A stretch of DNA of 36,447 nt from JANLSE01 sp031362265 (GTDB taxonomy: Bacteria; Chloroflexota; Chloroflexia; Chloroflexales; Roseiflexaceae). How positions within the stretch are numbered: the first letter of the stretch is position 1; each line of letters starts with the position of its first letter. The DNA is taken from assembly GCA_031362265.1 (NCBI GenBank), contig JANLSE010000417.1, positions 1 to 36,447 on the forward strand, in the 5' to 3' direction. The notes beneath the pieces are model-generated. The model was not told where the DNA came from and did not search any database. It saw only the letters and a list, made by a program, of their open reading frames with translations. Made by a program: the position numbers and the translations under genes. This document shows positions 16,588-25,170 of this stretch, piece by piece.

Positions 16588-17586
16588 ATGCGTAACCGAA
16601 TACTAACAGTATTAGGGGTTGTAGCTGTTATCGGCGTCGTCATGTACCTAGCTGGTATCAGGATGACAAAGGCCGATCTACATATTTCTGCGGCGGCCGA
16701 GCCATTGTTTTGTATAACCGGCACGTTGCATGGTGAGGTATGTGAGGGCGGTATGCCATTCACAAACTCAGTACTCATGACCTTGATTATCGACCTTATT
16801 CTGGTTAGCATTGGGGTTATTGGCCTTCGCAATATGAAGTTGGTTCCAACCGGGTTTCAGAATATTGTTGAGGCGATTGTCGAAGGGTTTTACAATTTTG
16901 CGCTCAGTATTGATCGCAAAAACATTGCAAAATTCTTCCCACTCCCAGCAACCATTTTTATCTTCTTCCTTGTCGCAAACATGATGGCATTGATACCTGG
17001 TACTGGCAGTATTGGCGTCTGTCGCGAAAAAGAAGTAAAAGAAGCATCGCTTGTCACAACTGGTGGCAATACAGCTGAGGGTGTTGAGCCAGCAAATCCA
17101 TTCTTTGCTGGGTGGCCAGGTGCTTGTTATGGCAATAGCGTAGTTGTACCAGTTCTGCGTGCACCAGCGGCCGATCTCAATCTAACACTCGCCTTTGGCT
17201 TAGTAGCAGGGATCATGATTGAGTTCTTCGGGTTCCAAATGCTCGGGTTTGGCTATCTGAAGAAGTTTTTCGTTAACCCATTCAAGGAAGGCTTTATCTC
17301 AACCTTAGCGGGTCTTATGGAGCTGCTTGGTGAGTTTACGCGTATTATCGCTTTCACCTTTCGTATTTTCGGTAACATCTTCGGTGGCGAAGTCATCCTT
17401 GTTGTGATGTCGTTCTTGTTCCCCTATTTGTTACCGCTCCCATTTTATGGTTTGGAGGTCTTTGTGGCCTTCATCCAGGCTGTCATCTTCTCTGTATTAA
17501 CGCTTGTGTTCTTCAGCCTTGCCATTCAATCGCATGGCGGGCACGAAGATGAGCATGGCCACGATGAGAAGGCGGCAGCGCACTAA
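16588..17586 (+). CDS. atpB: F0F1 ATP synthase subunit a
   Basis: The 332-residue integral membrane subunit forms the proton half-channels next to the c-ring. It has a hydrophobic N-terminal helix, a periplasmic-type stretch, then the conserved helices: TGFQNIVEAIVEG, FIFFLVANMMALIPG, and LGEFTRIIAFTFRIFGNIFGGE with Arg259, which aligns with the essential stator arginine. The His/Asp/Glu-rich tail is not conserved. It is longer than typical (about 240-290) because of an insertion around residues 145-190 after ALIPGTGSIG, which contains two cysteines (CREKE and PGACYGNS). The ATG has a strong GGGAAGGGGG 9 bases upstream. Confidence 0.95.
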   Translation: MRNRILTVLGVVAVIGVVMYLAGIRMTKADLHISAAAEPLFCITGTLHGEVCEGGMPFTNSVLMTLIIDLILVSIGVIGLRNMKLVPTGFQNIVEAIVEGFYNFALSIDRKNIAKFFPLPATIFIFFLVANMMALIPGTGSIGVCREKEVKEASLVTTGGNTAEGVEPANPFFAGWPGACYGNSVVVPVLRAPAADLNLTLAFGLVAGIMIEFFGFQMLGFGYLKKFFVNPFKEGFISTLAGLMELLGEFTRIIAFTFRIFGNIFGGEVILVVMSFLFPYLLPLPFYGLEVFVAFIQAVIFSVLTLVFFSLAIQSHGGHEDEHGHDEKAAAH

Positions 17587-17666
17587 CTCTGGAGCTAGCG
17601 GGATGTTCCCGTGTGCGATAGACGCTTATTTGAGGTTTGATATTTCTTTAAAAAGGAGCCACGACC

Positions 17667-17900
17667 ATGACTGATGCTGGCCTGCGACTTCTTGCTATGG
17701 CCCTTGCGATCGGCCTCGGCGCGATCGGACCAGGAGCGGGGATCGGAATTATCTTCAGCGGCGCGTTACAAGCAATGGGCCGTAACCCAGAAGCTGAGAG
17801 CTTAGTACGAACCTATATGTTCCTTGGGTTCGCCTTGACTGAAACGCTGTTTATCTTCGCGCTGGTGTTCGGCCTTCTGATCGGCTTTAACATCATCTAG
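17667..17900 (+). CDS. atpE: F0F1 ATP synthase subunit c
   Basis: The 77-residue hairpin of two helices forms the rotor ring. The polar loop has Arg39-Asn40-Pro41, and the ion-carrying carboxylate is Glu59 in FALTETLFIF. The first helix (GLGAIGPGAGIGIIF) lacks the Gln that typically marks sodium-binding c-subunits, so proton coupling is likely (inference). AAGGAG at 17653-17658 is spaced 8 bases from the ATG. The 80-base gap before it contains a small CGGGA/TCCCG hairpin at 17599-17611, a possible element for setting c-subunit expression. Confidence 0.96.
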   Translation: MTDAGLRLLAMALAIGLGAIGPGAGIGIIFSGALQAMGRNPEAESLVRTYMFLGFALTETLFIFALVFGLLIGFNII

Positions 17901-17946
17901 CACGTTGCATGGCTAACTGGCCAGCACGTGGACGAGGAGAACAGTA

Positions 17947-18438
17947 ATGGAAAAACTAGGTATTAACTGGCCGTTGTTAATCGCCCAAATCATCAATGTT
18001 GCATTGCTCGTTTGGCTCTTGTCAACATTCCTCTTCAAGCCAATCATTAATATGCTGAATGAGCGTACAAAGCGCATTCAGGAAGGCTTAGGAGATTCAG
18101 ACAAGATCAAGGATCAGCTTGCAAGTATCAAGCGCGATTACGATGCCGAGATTACGAAAGCCCGCCAAGAGGCTGCTGGAATTGTTTCGCTTGCTCAGGA
18201 GCGTGCACGTGCCCAAGAGCAAGAGATTGTTGCACAGGCACGTATCGAGGCTGATCGTATCAAGACTGATGCCCGCGAGCAGGCTGTCCGTGAGCGTGAG
18301 CAGATGGTAAGCGACCTGAAGGATCAGATCGCTGGCCTTGTAACAACAACCGCGACGAAGGTACTCGGGGCCGAGCTAAAAATGAACCACGACCGGCTGA
18401 TCGATGAGTCGCTCGCCAGTCTGGGCCGACAAAATTAA
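17947..18438 (+). CDS. atpF: F0F1 ATP synthase subunit b
   Basis: The 163-residue peripheral stalk subunit has one N-terminal membrane helix (about 8-28, PLLIAQIINVALLVWLLSTF) and a long charged coiled coil (about 40-160) with a heptad-like pattern, rich in Ala, Glu, Gln and Arg. It links subunit a to the delta/alpha cap. There is one b gene only, so b is probably a homodimer. GAGGAGA lies six bases before the ATG. Confidence 0.95.
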   Translation: MEKLGINWPLLIAQIINVALLVWLLSTFLFKPIINMLNERTKRIQEGLGDSDKIKDQLASIKRDYDAEITKARQEAAGIVSLAQERARAQEQEIVAQARIEADRIKTDAREQAVREREQMVSDLKDQIAGLVTTTATKVLGAELKMNHDRLIDESLASLGRQN

Positions 18439-18456
18439 CGCCAAAGGGAGTGGAGC

Positions 18457-18951
18457 GTGAGCACATCCGATGCCCGCGAAGCCGCCCGCGCACTGTATGA
18501 TGCGTTGATTGGCGGGGCTCTGCAAACTCTTAAGGTCGCTACACCAAAACTCAGCGATGTGAGCGGTGAAGGCCCTGAGTTGCAGGCAAACATATTGGCA
18601 GCACTACCACCTGAGGCGGCCCCAGCAATTGGGCGCTTCCTGGTTGGCCTGGCAGGTGCAAATGCACTTGGTCAGTTGCCAGCGGTAGTCAATGAATTCG
18701 AGCGCTTTGTACAGCTTGGTAGCGCAGCACAACTCACCGGTGAGGTGACAAGTGCAGAAGCACTGAGCGATACCCAGCGCGAACGGATCACCAGTGAGTT
18801 ACGTGGCCGCTATGGCGCGAATCTCCAACTGGCCTTCAAAGTTGACGAAAGTCTGATCGGTGGCCTGATTATTCGGATCGGCGATCAGGTATTGGATAAT
18901 AGCCTGCGAACGCGTTTGGGTGCTATCCAACGCAATATGACGTCGAGTTAA
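18457..18951 (+). CDS. atpH: F0F1 ATP synthase subunit delta
   Basis: The 164-residue protein connects the b stalk to the top of the alpha3beta3 head. It has an N-terminal helical domain (AREAARALYDALIGGAL) and the typical C-terminal part ITSELRGRYGANLQLAFKVDESLIGGLIIRIGDQVLDNSLRTRL, cited here by its pieces GLIIRIGDQ and DNSLRTRL, which is the family signature. The start is GTG 18457 with AAGGGAG six bases upstream. The gene begins 18 bases after atpF. Confidence 0.94.
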   Translation: MSTSDAREAARALYDALIGGALQTLKVATPKLSDVSGEGPELQANILAALPPEAAPAIGRFLVGLAGANALGQLPAVVNEFERFVQLGSAAQLTGEVTSAEALSDTQRERITSELRGRYGANLQLAFKVDESLIGGLIIRIGDQVLDNSLRTRLGAIQRNMTSS

Positions 18952-19000
18952 GCGAGCGGTCGCAACGACACGTCAAGCTGTATACAACATGTATGTGTGT

Positions 19001-19028
19001 ATCGGCTCTTGGCTATCGACTATCGGCT
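19001..19028. repeat. Four degenerate heptamers (ATCGGCT type) before atpA
   Basis: ATCGGCT, CTTGGCT, ATCGACT and ATCGGCT follow one another in exact 7-base steps, with the adjacent ATT continuing the pattern. They resemble the short tandemly repeated sequences of cyanobacterial and Chloroflexota gaps. A longer in-frame reading of atpA through this repeat from 18997 is possible but is not taken as coding. Confidence 0.6.
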
Positions 19029-19053
19029 ATTTTCATATTCAGAGGTGCCAACA

Positions 19054-20622
19054 ATGGCCGTTGCAACTGAAGATCTCTATAAACGACTGCTGAAGAGCAT
19101 CGAGGAGGGCGTGGAGCTACGCCCGCGCATGGTCAACGTCGGCACCGTCACGGCGGTAGGCGATGGCGTTGCGCGTATCGAGGGCTTGGAGCAGGTCGCA
19201 GCATCCGAACTACTGGAATTCCCGCCCAAAGCGCGCCGCACTGAATCGGTTTTCGGTATCGCCCTGAACCTAGAAAAGGATCAGGTTTCGGCAATCATCC
19301 TTGGTGATTATCTGAGCATCGAAGAAGGTGACCAGGTCAATGCGACCGGGCAGATCATTTCGGTGCCGGTTGGCCAGGAATTGCTTGGTCGTGTGGTTAA
19401 TGCCTTGGGCCAGGGTATCGATGGTAAAGGTGCAATCACAACCACAACACGCCGCCCAATTGAGCGGATTGCCCCAGGCGTTATTGTTCGTAAGTCGGTA
19501 GATACACCAGTACAAACTGGCATCATGGCGATTGACGCAATGATCCCGATCGGGCGTGGCCAGCGTGAGCTAATCATCGGCGACCGCCAAACAGGTAAGA
19601 CAACTGTTGCGATCGATACGATCATTAGCCAGAAGGGCCAGGGCCTAGCGTGCATTTATGTCGCCATTGGCCAGAAACGTGCCCAGGTAGCGCAGATTGT
19701 TGGTACGCTAGAAAAATATGGCGCACTCGATTATACAATCATCGTTGCCGCAACTGCATCAGAATCCGCAGCACTCCAGTATATCGCCCCATACGCAGGT
19801 TGCTCAATGGGCGAAGAAATCATGGAGAATGGTGTAATGATCAATGGCCAGCTTGTGAAGGACGCACTGATCATCTATGATGATCTCTCCAAGCATGCTG
19901 TGGCCTACCGCCAAGTTTCCTTGCTACTGCGCCGTCCGCCTGGCCGCGAAGCCTATCCCGGCGATGTGTTCTACCTACACTCACGCCTGCTCGAGCGTGC
20001 CGCCCGCCTGAATGATGACAATGGTGGTGGGTCGCTGACAGCACTACCAATCATTGAGACCCAGGCCAATGACGTTTCGGCCTATATTCCTACAAATGTG
20101 ATTTCGATCACCGACGGACAGATCTTCCTTGAGAGCGATCTGTTCAACGCTGGTATTCGCCCAGCACTCAATGTTGGTATCTCGGTCTCGCGCGTAGGAA
20201 GTGCGGCGCAAACACGTGCGATTCGTTCAGTTGCCGACAAATTGAAACTCGATATGGCGCAGTTCCGTGCGTTGGCAGCATTCGCTCAGTTTGCTTCAGA
20301 ACTGGATCCTGTCACCAAAGCGCAGCTCGACCGTGGTTCGCGCCTCCAGGAAGTACTGAAGCAGCCAGCCTATGCACCATATCCACTCGAAGAGCAAGTT
20401 GCTGCTCTGTTTGCTGGTAATAACGGGTACCTGGATGATGTTGCTGTTGAGAAAATCGTGCAATGGAAAGGCGATTTTCTAGCCTACATGCGCACTGCCC
20501 ATGCCGATCTATTGAAGAGCATGTTTGAGAATCGGCTGGATCGCAAATTCCCATCAGCCGAGATCAAGAGCCGTCTGGAAGGTGCGATCACCGAGTTCAA
20601 GCAGACGAGTAGCTATGATTAG
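19054..20622 (+). CDS. atpA: F0F1 ATP synthase subunit alpha
   Basis: This is the 522-residue non-catalytic nucleotide-binding subunit of the F1 head. The P-loop GDRQTGKT is at residues 176-183, and GQKRAQVAQIV, the Walker B region ALIIYDDLSKHA and the LLRRPPGREAYPGDVFYLHSR-type block (seen as RRPPGREAYPGD) follow. Length and order are canonical. An in-frame ATG at 18997 would add 19 residues encoded by the heptamer repeat. ATG 19054 is chosen because AGAGGTG lies a few bases upstream and the protein then begins in the usual way (MAVATEDLYKRL). Confidence 0.97.
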   Translation: MAVATEDLYKRLLKSIEEGVELRPRMVNVGTVTAVGDGVARIEGLEQVAASELLEFPPKARRTESVFGIALNLEKDQVSAIILGDYLSIEEGDQVNATGQIISVPVGQELLGRVVNALGQGIDGKGAITTTTRRPIERIAPGVIVRKSVDTPVQTGIMAIDAMIPIGRGQRELIIGDRQTGKTTVAIDTIISQKGQGLACIYVAIGQKRAQVAQIVGTLEKYGALDYTIIVAATASESAALQYIAPYAGCSMGEEIMENGVMINGQLVKDALIIYDDLSKHAVAYRQVSLLLRRPPGREAYPGDVFYLHSRLLERAARLNDDNGGGSLTALPIIETQANDVSAYIPTNVISITDGQIFLESDLFNAGIRPALNVGISVSRVGSAAQTRAIRSVADKLKLDMAQFRALAAFAQFASELDPVTKAQLDRGSRLQEVLKQPAYAPYPLEEQVAALFAGNNGYLDDVAVEKIVQWKGDFLAYMRTAHADLLKSMFENRLDRKFPSAEIKSRLEGAITEFKQTSSYD

Positions 20623-20635
20623 AGGCCTGGGGCTG

Positions 20636-20691
20636 GAGGTCAGGGAGTAAGCGGGCTGAATTCCGCAATCTCTGACCTCTGACCTCTGACT
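20636..20691. repeat. Heptamer repeat and hairpin between atpA and atpG
   Basis: TCTGACC, TCTGACC and TCTGACT occupy 20671-20691 in exact 7-base steps. The upstream GAGGTCAG (20636-20643) can pair with CTGACCTC at 20672-20679 or 20679-20686, giving alternative hairpins in the atp message. Confidence 0.65.
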
Positions 20692-20708
20692 CTAACCCCC
20701 GAGGATGT

Positions 20709-21584
20709 ATGCCAAGTACACGTGAAATCCGCCGACGTATTCGTTCGGTAAAAAATCTTTCGCAAATTACGCGCGCGATGGAGATGGTGGCGGCATCAAA
20801 AATGCGCCGCGCGCAGCGCAATGTATTGGCGACGCGCCCCTACTCGGATCGTATGCTCGACCTCATGGGCGAACTCACTAATCGCTTGGTAGGGCCGCGC
20901 ACCGGTACACTGCTTGAAATTAGGCAACCTGTCAAAGCAGTGGGCATTATCGTGATCACACCCGATCGCGGTTTGGCAGGCAGCCTTGTTTCCAATGTGC
21001 TGCGCCGCACAGGTCGCTTTATTCTGGAACAGCGTGAACAAGATCGTGGCGTTGAGGTCTTCACCATTGGCAAAAAAGGCCGGGATTTTCTGGTACGCAA
21101 TGGCCAACGGCTAACGGCAGAAATCACCCGGATTGGCGATTACCCCCGCCTCACCGATACGCTTGGTATATCAACCAATGTGATCAATGGCTTTCTGGAA
21201 GGGCGCTACGACGAGGCACATATCATCTATAGCCAGTTCGTGAATACGCTCACCCAGCGCCCGGTTGTGAAACGGATTATTCCCGTTGACCCACCGAATG
21301 AGCCGGTTGAGCATATGATCGACTATAACTATGAGCCAGATCAGCAGGATGTATTGCGTGAACTGCTACCACGCTTTGTCGAGGTGCAGATCTATCAGGC
21401 AGTGTTGGAAGCTATTGCAAGTGAACATAGCGCACGTATGGTGGCTATGCGTAATGCAACCGACAGCGCCAAGGATCTTACTCGCGAGCTGACCCTGACC
21501 TACAACAAGACGCGTCAGGCGAATATCACCAAGGAAGTCTCTGAGATCGCCTCTGGTGCTATGGCGCAAGAAGGAATGAGGTGA
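20709..21584 (+). CDS. atpG: F0F1 ATP synthase subunit gamma
   Basis: The 291-residue central shaft subunit has the family's N-terminal helix (REIRRRIRSVKNLSQITRAM, then EMVAASKMRRAQ) and C-terminal helix (ARMVAMRNATDSAKDL, then LTYNKTRQANITKEVSEIASGA). The middle Rossmann-like part has AVGIIVITPDRGLAGSLVSN. The ATG at 20709 has GAGG only four bases upstream, a short spacing. The stop TGA at 21582-21584 is 5 bases before the atpD start. Confidence 0.96.
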   Translation: MPSTREIRRRIRSVKNLSQITRAMEMVAASKMRRAQRNVLATRPYSDRMLDLMGELTNRLVGPRTGTLLEIRQPVKAVGIIVITPDRGLAGSLVSNVLRRTGRFILEQREQDRGVEVFTIGKKGRDFLVRNGQRLTAEITRIGDYPRLTDTLGISTNVINGFLEGRYDEAHIIYSQFVNTLTQRPVVKRIIPVDPPNEPVEHMIDYNYEPDQQDVLRELLPRFVEVQIYQAVLEAIASEHSARMVAMRNATDSAKDLTRELTLTYNKTRQANITKEVSEIASGAMAQEGMR

Positions 21585-21589
21585 GAGAT

Positions 21590-23011
21590 ATGACGACACT
21601 ACAAAGTGGCGAAATAACCGATATCATCGGTGTGGTGCTCAATGCACAATTCCCTGAGCATGGCACTCCCGAGATATATAACGCAATTGAAATTCCGCTC
21701 GACGGTGGTGGCCGCCTGGTTGCTGAAGTGCAGCAACACCTTGGTAATGGGCGTGTGAAAGCGGTCGCGATGACCACTACCGACGGTTTGCGCCGTGGTA
21801 TGAAGGTTGTCAATACTGGCCGCCCGATCTCAGTACCGGTTGGCCACGTAACACTTGGCCGTGTATTCGATGTGCTTGGTGAGCCGATCGATGGCGTTGG
21901 CGCAATTGACGCAAGTGTCGAGCGCCGCCCAATCCATCAGCGCCCACCCTCACTGGAAGATCAATCGATCCAAGCGCAAGTCTTCGAGACTGGCATCAAA
22001 GTAATTGACCTGATTGCACCCTTCACACGTGGTGGCAAGACGGGTATCTTCGGCGGCGCCGGTGTCGGCAAAACCGTTGTTATCCAGGAACTGATCGCGA
22101 ACGTCGCGAAGGAACAGTCGGGATACTCTGTCTTCGCTGGCGTAGGTGAGCGCTCCCGCGAAGGGAACGACCTGATCCACGAAATGAAGGAAGCCCAGAT
22201 CGATGAGAATACGGTCGTCTTCGATAAGACGGTCATGGTATTCGGCCAGATGAACGAGCCGCCAGGTGCACGCCTACGCGTAGCACTAACTGCAATGACA
22301 ATGGCGGAATATTTCCGCGATGAGGGTCGCGACGTTCTGCTCTTTGTCGATAATATCTTCCGCTTTGTTCAGGCTGGCTCAGAAGTCTCCGCACTGCTTG
22401 GGCGCATGCCTTCGCAGGTAGGCTACCAGCCAACACTCGGTACCGAGATGGGTGAGCTACAGGAGCGCATTACATCAACCCGCAAAGGCTCAATTACCTC
22501 AATGCAGGCTGTGTATGTTCCCGCCGACGACCTGACCGACCCGGCACCTGCTACCACATTTGCCCATCTTGATGCGACCATCACGCTTGAACGATCGATT
22601 GCAGCACGTGCGATCTTCCCAGCGGTGGATCCGCTAGCCTCAACAAGCCGCATCTTGGATCCAAATGTGATTGGCCCAGAGCATTATCGGGTGGCACGCG
22701 AAGTTCAGCGTGTTCTCCAGCGCTATAAAGATCTTCAGGATATCATCGCCATTCTTGGCGTTGAAGAACTCTCCGACGAAGATAAGTTGACAGTATCGCG
22801 GGCACGCAAAATCGAGCTCTTCTTCTCGCAGCCATTTACGGTTGCACAGCAGTTTACAGGACGGCCAGGGAAATATGTTCCAATTGCCGAGACGGTAAAG
22901 AGCTTCGCTCGCGTACTTGCTGGCGAGGGCGATAATATCCCCGAGCAGATGTTCTATATGCAGGGTGGCTTCGACGAAGTGCTGCGCGCATATGAGGCGA
23001 GCCGGAAGTAG
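21590..23011 (+). CDS. atpD: F0F1 ATP synthase subunit beta (catalytic)
   Basis: The 473-residue subunit makes ATP from ADP and phosphate. The P-loop GGAGVGKT is at 155-162, the catalytic-glutamate block GERSREG at 186-192, Walker B DVLLFVDNIFRF follows, and the C-terminal DELSEED-type loop reads EELSDED. An in-frame GTG at 21581 overlaps the atpG stop, but ATG 21590 has GAGGTGAG just upstream and gives the usual length. It is very well conserved. Confidence 0.97.
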   Translation: MTTLQSGEITDIIGVVLNAQFPEHGTPEIYNAIEIPLDGGGRLVAEVQQHLGNGRVKAVAMTTTDGLRRGMKVVNTGRPISVPVGHVTLGRVFDVLGEPIDGVGAIDASVERRPIHQRPPSLEDQSIQAQVFETGIKVIDLIAPFTRGGKTGIFGGAGVGKTVVIQELIANVAKEQSGYSVFAGVGERSREGNDLIHEMKEAQIDENTVVFDKTVMVFGQMNEPPGARLRVALTAMTMAEYFRDEGRDVLLFVDNIFRFVQAGSEVSALLGRMPSQVGYQPTLGTEMGELQERITSTRKGSITSMQAVYVPADDLTDPAPATTFAHLDATITLERSIAARAIFPAVDPLASTSRILDPNVIGPEHYRVAREVQRVLQRYKDLQDIIAILGVEELSDEDKLTVSRARKIELFFSQPFTVAQQFTGRPGKYVPIAETVKSFARVLAGEGDNIPEQMFYMQGGFDEVLRAYEASRK

Positions 23012-23015
23012 ATGA

Positions 23016-23061
23016 GGAGACAAGGAGACAAGGAGAAAGCGGTTACTCTCTCCTTGTCTCC
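23016..23061. repeat. Octamer repeat forming a 13-bp hairpin between atpD and atpC
   Basis: GGAGACAA occurs twice in tandem (23016-23031), followed by GGAGA. GGAGACAAGGAGA (23024-23036) pairs perfectly with TCTCCTTGTCTCC (23049-23061) around a 12-base loop. TGTCTCTCCT (23071-23080) is a further partial complement close to the atpC ribosome binding site AAGGAG (23083-23088), so alternative folds could affect epsilon translation. Confidence 0.7.
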
Positions 23062-23096
23062 CGATCCAATTGTCTCTCCTTTAAGGAGATAGTGCC

Positions 23097-23513
23097 ATGC
23101 CAATGCACCTCGAAATCATCACCGCCGAGCGAGTTGTTCTCTCGGATGAGGTTGACCAGATTAATATTTCGACCAAAGATGGCCGGATCGGTATTCTGCC
23201 ACGTCACATGCCATTGCTGACGATTCTCGAAGCTGGCGAAATGACAATCATTAAGAATGGCGAAACCACACCATTTGCCGTTTCAGGCGGCTTTATGGAG
23301 GTTCTGCCAACACGTGTAACGATCCTGGCAGACTCCGCTGACCGCGCTGACGAAATTGATGAAGCGCGTGCCGAAGCAGCTCGAAACAGTGCAGAAGAAC
23401 TGCTCAAGGGCCAGATGAGCGATAAGGATATCAGAGTCGCTGAAGCAGAACTACGTAAGGCGCTCGTTCAACTCAAAGTCGCTAGTCTGCATAGGCTCAA
23501 AAAGCAGCGCTGA
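23097..23513 (+). CDS. atpC: F0F1 ATP synthase subunit epsilon
   Basis: The 138-residue subunit sits on the rotor and can inhibit ATP hydrolysis. It has an N-terminal beta-sandwich (MHLEIITAERVVLSDEVDQI, then GRIGILPRHMPLLTIL, then AVSGGFMEVLPTRVTILADSA) and a C-terminal helical pair (about 85-138). ATG 23097 has AAGGAG spaced 8 bases upstream; the ATG two codons later is too far from it. It is the last ATP synthase gene. Confidence 0.95.
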   Translation: MPMHLEIITAERVVLSDEVDQINISTKDGRIGILPRHMPLLTILEAGEMTIIKNGETTPFAVSGGFMEVLPTRVTILADSADRADEIDEARAEAARNSAEELLKGQMSDKDIRVAEAELRKALVQLKVASLHRLKKQR

Positions 23514-23531
23514 TCAGGAATTTGATGATCT

Positions 23532-23596
23532 ATGGCGAAAGACCGATGACGCTCGCATGACCGATGTGCGGTCATCGGTCATTGGTCTTTCGCCAT
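23532..23596. repeat. Nested inverted repeats between atpC and mreB
   Basis: ATGGCGAAAGACC (23532-23544) pairs over 13 bp with GGTCTTTCGCCAT (23584-23596). Inside, GACCGATGAC (23541-23550) can pair with GTCATCGGTC (23571-23580), and ATGACCG (23557-23563) with CGGTCAT (23569-23575). The element may end part of the atp transcripts or shield the message. It contains a spurious in-frame extension of mreB. Confidence 0.7.
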
Positions 23597-23610
23597 TTAG
23601 GAAAACACAC

Positions 23611-24621
23611 ATGGCCCGTAAAATCGGCATCGACCTCGGCACCGCAAATGTGCTTGTTTACGTAAAAGGGCGCGGCATCGTTCTCTCAGAGCCTTCGGTT
23701 GTGGCACTCTCAACCAGGGATAACCGCATCAAAGCTGTGGGTGCAGATGCGTTAGCCATGCTCGGGCGCGAGCCAGAGAGCATCGAAGTGGTGCGCCCAT
23801 TACGCAATGGCGTTATCGCCGATTACGATATCACACAGGCAATGCTCAAGTATTTTATTGAGAAGGCGAATGGGCGCCTAAGCTTGACAAAGCCTGAGGT
23901 CATGATCTGTATTCCAGCAGGTGTGACAACCGTTGAGATGCGCGCTGTGCGCCGCGCGGCAGAAGAAGCAGGTGCACGGATTGCCTACCTCATTCGTGAA
24001 CCCCTGGCAGCTGCAATTGGTGCAAATATTCCGGTTGCTCAACCATCTGGCAATATGATTATCGATATTGGCGGTGGCACAACTGAGGTCGCGGTAATCT
24101 CACTAAACGATATTGTTGTTTGTAACTCGGTACGTGTTGGTGGCAACAAATTCGATGAGGCGATTGCTTCATATGTGAAACGAAAATATAACATGCTGAT
24201 TGGCGAACGTACCGCCGAGAGTATCAAGATCGAAATTGGCTCGGCGCTGCCGCTCGAACGCCCACTCACTATGCAGGTGCGTGGCCGTGATCAGGTTGCC
24301 GGGTTACCGCGCACGATCGAACTGAACTCGAACGAAATTACTGAGGCGATCCAGGAGCCACTTGATGCAGTTGTTAATGCATGCCGTAGCGTCCTTTCCG
24401 AAACGCCTCCTGAGCTTTCGTCGGATATTATCGACAAAGGCATGGTGATGACTGGTGGTGGCTCCATGTTACGGCGGATCAATGATCTGCTTACCGATGC
24501 GACTGGCGTGCCATGCTATATTGCCGACCAGCCAGCCAATTGTGTCGCGATTGGTACTGGCCTCGCACTGGAATATATTGATATTTTGAGAGATAGCCTC
24601 TCTGGTGATGAATTGAATTAG
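23611..24621 (+). CDS. mreB: MreB-type actin-like cell shape protein
   Basis: The 336-residue cytoskeletal ATPase polymerises under the membrane and guides cell wall synthesis in rods. Actin-fold motifs in order are phosphate-1 IGIDLGTANVLVY, PLRNGVIADYDIT, phosphate-2 IDIGGGTTEVAVISL and the adenosine loop MTGGGSMLRR. No mreC/mreD follows. An ATG 18 codons upstream lies within the inverted repeat; ATG 23611 is chosen because it gives the usual MARKIGIDLGT start with TAGGA upstream. Its place behind atpC suggests read-through from the atp operon. Confidence 0.94.
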   Translation: MARKIGIDLGTANVLVYVKGRGIVLSEPSVVALSTRDNRIKAVGADALAMLGREPESIEVVRPLRNGVIADYDITQAMLKYFIEKANGRLSLTKPEVMICIPAGVTTVEMRAVRRAAEEAGARIAYLIREPLAAAIGANIPVAQPSGNMIIDIGGGTTEVAVISLNDIVVCNSVRVGGNKFDEAIASYVKRKYNMLIGERTAESIKIEIGSALPLERPLTMQVRGRDQVAGLPRTIELNSNEITEAIQEPLDAVVNACRSVLSETPPELSSDIIDKGMVMTGGGSMLRRINDLLTDATGVPCYIADQPANCVAIGTGLALEYIDILRDSLSGDELN

Positions 24622-24622
24622 C

Positions 24623-24682
24623 GGTCAGCCTTAGAGGTCAGATCGCATCTCGCCCTCCTGATCGCTGGCCTTCTGGCTGACC
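24623..24682. repeat. Inverted repeat between mreB and the DUF402 gene
   Basis: GGTCAGCC (24623-24630) pairs with GGCTGACC (24675-24682). GAGGTCAGAT in the interior resembles the GGTCAG repeat units in other gaps of the operon. The right arm ends two bases before the ATG of the next gene, which has no visible Shine-Dalgarno sequence. Confidence 0.6.
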
Positions 24683-24684
24683 CT

Positions 24685-25146
24685 ATGATCATCCACCTGC
24701 ATAAACCTCACAAATCTACCACGATTACATTTGAAGCCGAACTTCTGGAGGAAACCGCTAGCTATCGGCTGGTGCAGGCCTTCTGGGAGCGGCCACGCCT
24801 CGATCTTGGCTATATTGTCTTCGAGACAGGCGATACCTTCCTCGAATATTATTATACCGACCGCTGGTATGCGATCTTCGAGATCCGCACCCCTACCAAT
24901 GCGCTCAAGGGATGGTATTGTAATATTTCCTACCCGGCGCGTTTTACCCCAGATGCGATTCACTCTGACGATCTGGATTTGGATCTGTTTGTGAGTGCAG
25001 ATCGCACACAACGCCTGCGCCTCGATATCGATGAGTTTGAGAATCGCGGGGTCGATCTTAGCGATCCAGCGGCCTATGCGGCAGCCTACGCTGCGTTTCA
25101 GGAGCTTGAGGCGCTGGTTGATGCCAAAACAGAGCCATTTGGCTAG
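24685..25146 (+). CDS. DUF402 family protein
   Basis: The 153-residue protein has the DUF402 pattern: LDLGYIVFETGDTFLEYYYTDRWYAIFEI in the first half, ALKGWYCNISYPARF in the middle, then the acidic DDLDLDLFV and LDIDEFE. Some members of this family are nucleoside tri-/diphosphate phosphatases with acidic metal ligands; others are fused to RNA-binding modules. The acidic residues expected for metal binding are present, so a phosphatase role is plausible but not proven. Translation start at ATG 24685 is uncertain because no ribosome binding site is visible, only the hairpin arm. Confidence 0.8.
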   Translation: MIIHLHKPHKSTTITFEAELLEETASYRLVQAFWERPRLDLGYIVFETGDTFLEYYYTDRWYAIFEIRTPTNALKGWYCNISYPARFTPDAIHSDDLDLDLFVSADRTQRLRLDIDEFENRGVDLSDPAAYAAAYAAFQELEALVDAKTEPFG

Positions 25147-25170
25147 TTGGCCGGCTGCAACGAGGTTACG

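Noticed and set aside
18997..19053. Longer N-terminus of AtpA from the ATG at 18997
   Set aside because: The 19 extra residues are encoded by heptamer repeats, and the family start with a ribosome binding site is at 19054.
23557..23610. Longer N-terminus of MreB
   Set aside because: The 18 extra codons lie in the inverted repeat; MreB proteins start at the MARKIGIDLG-type position.
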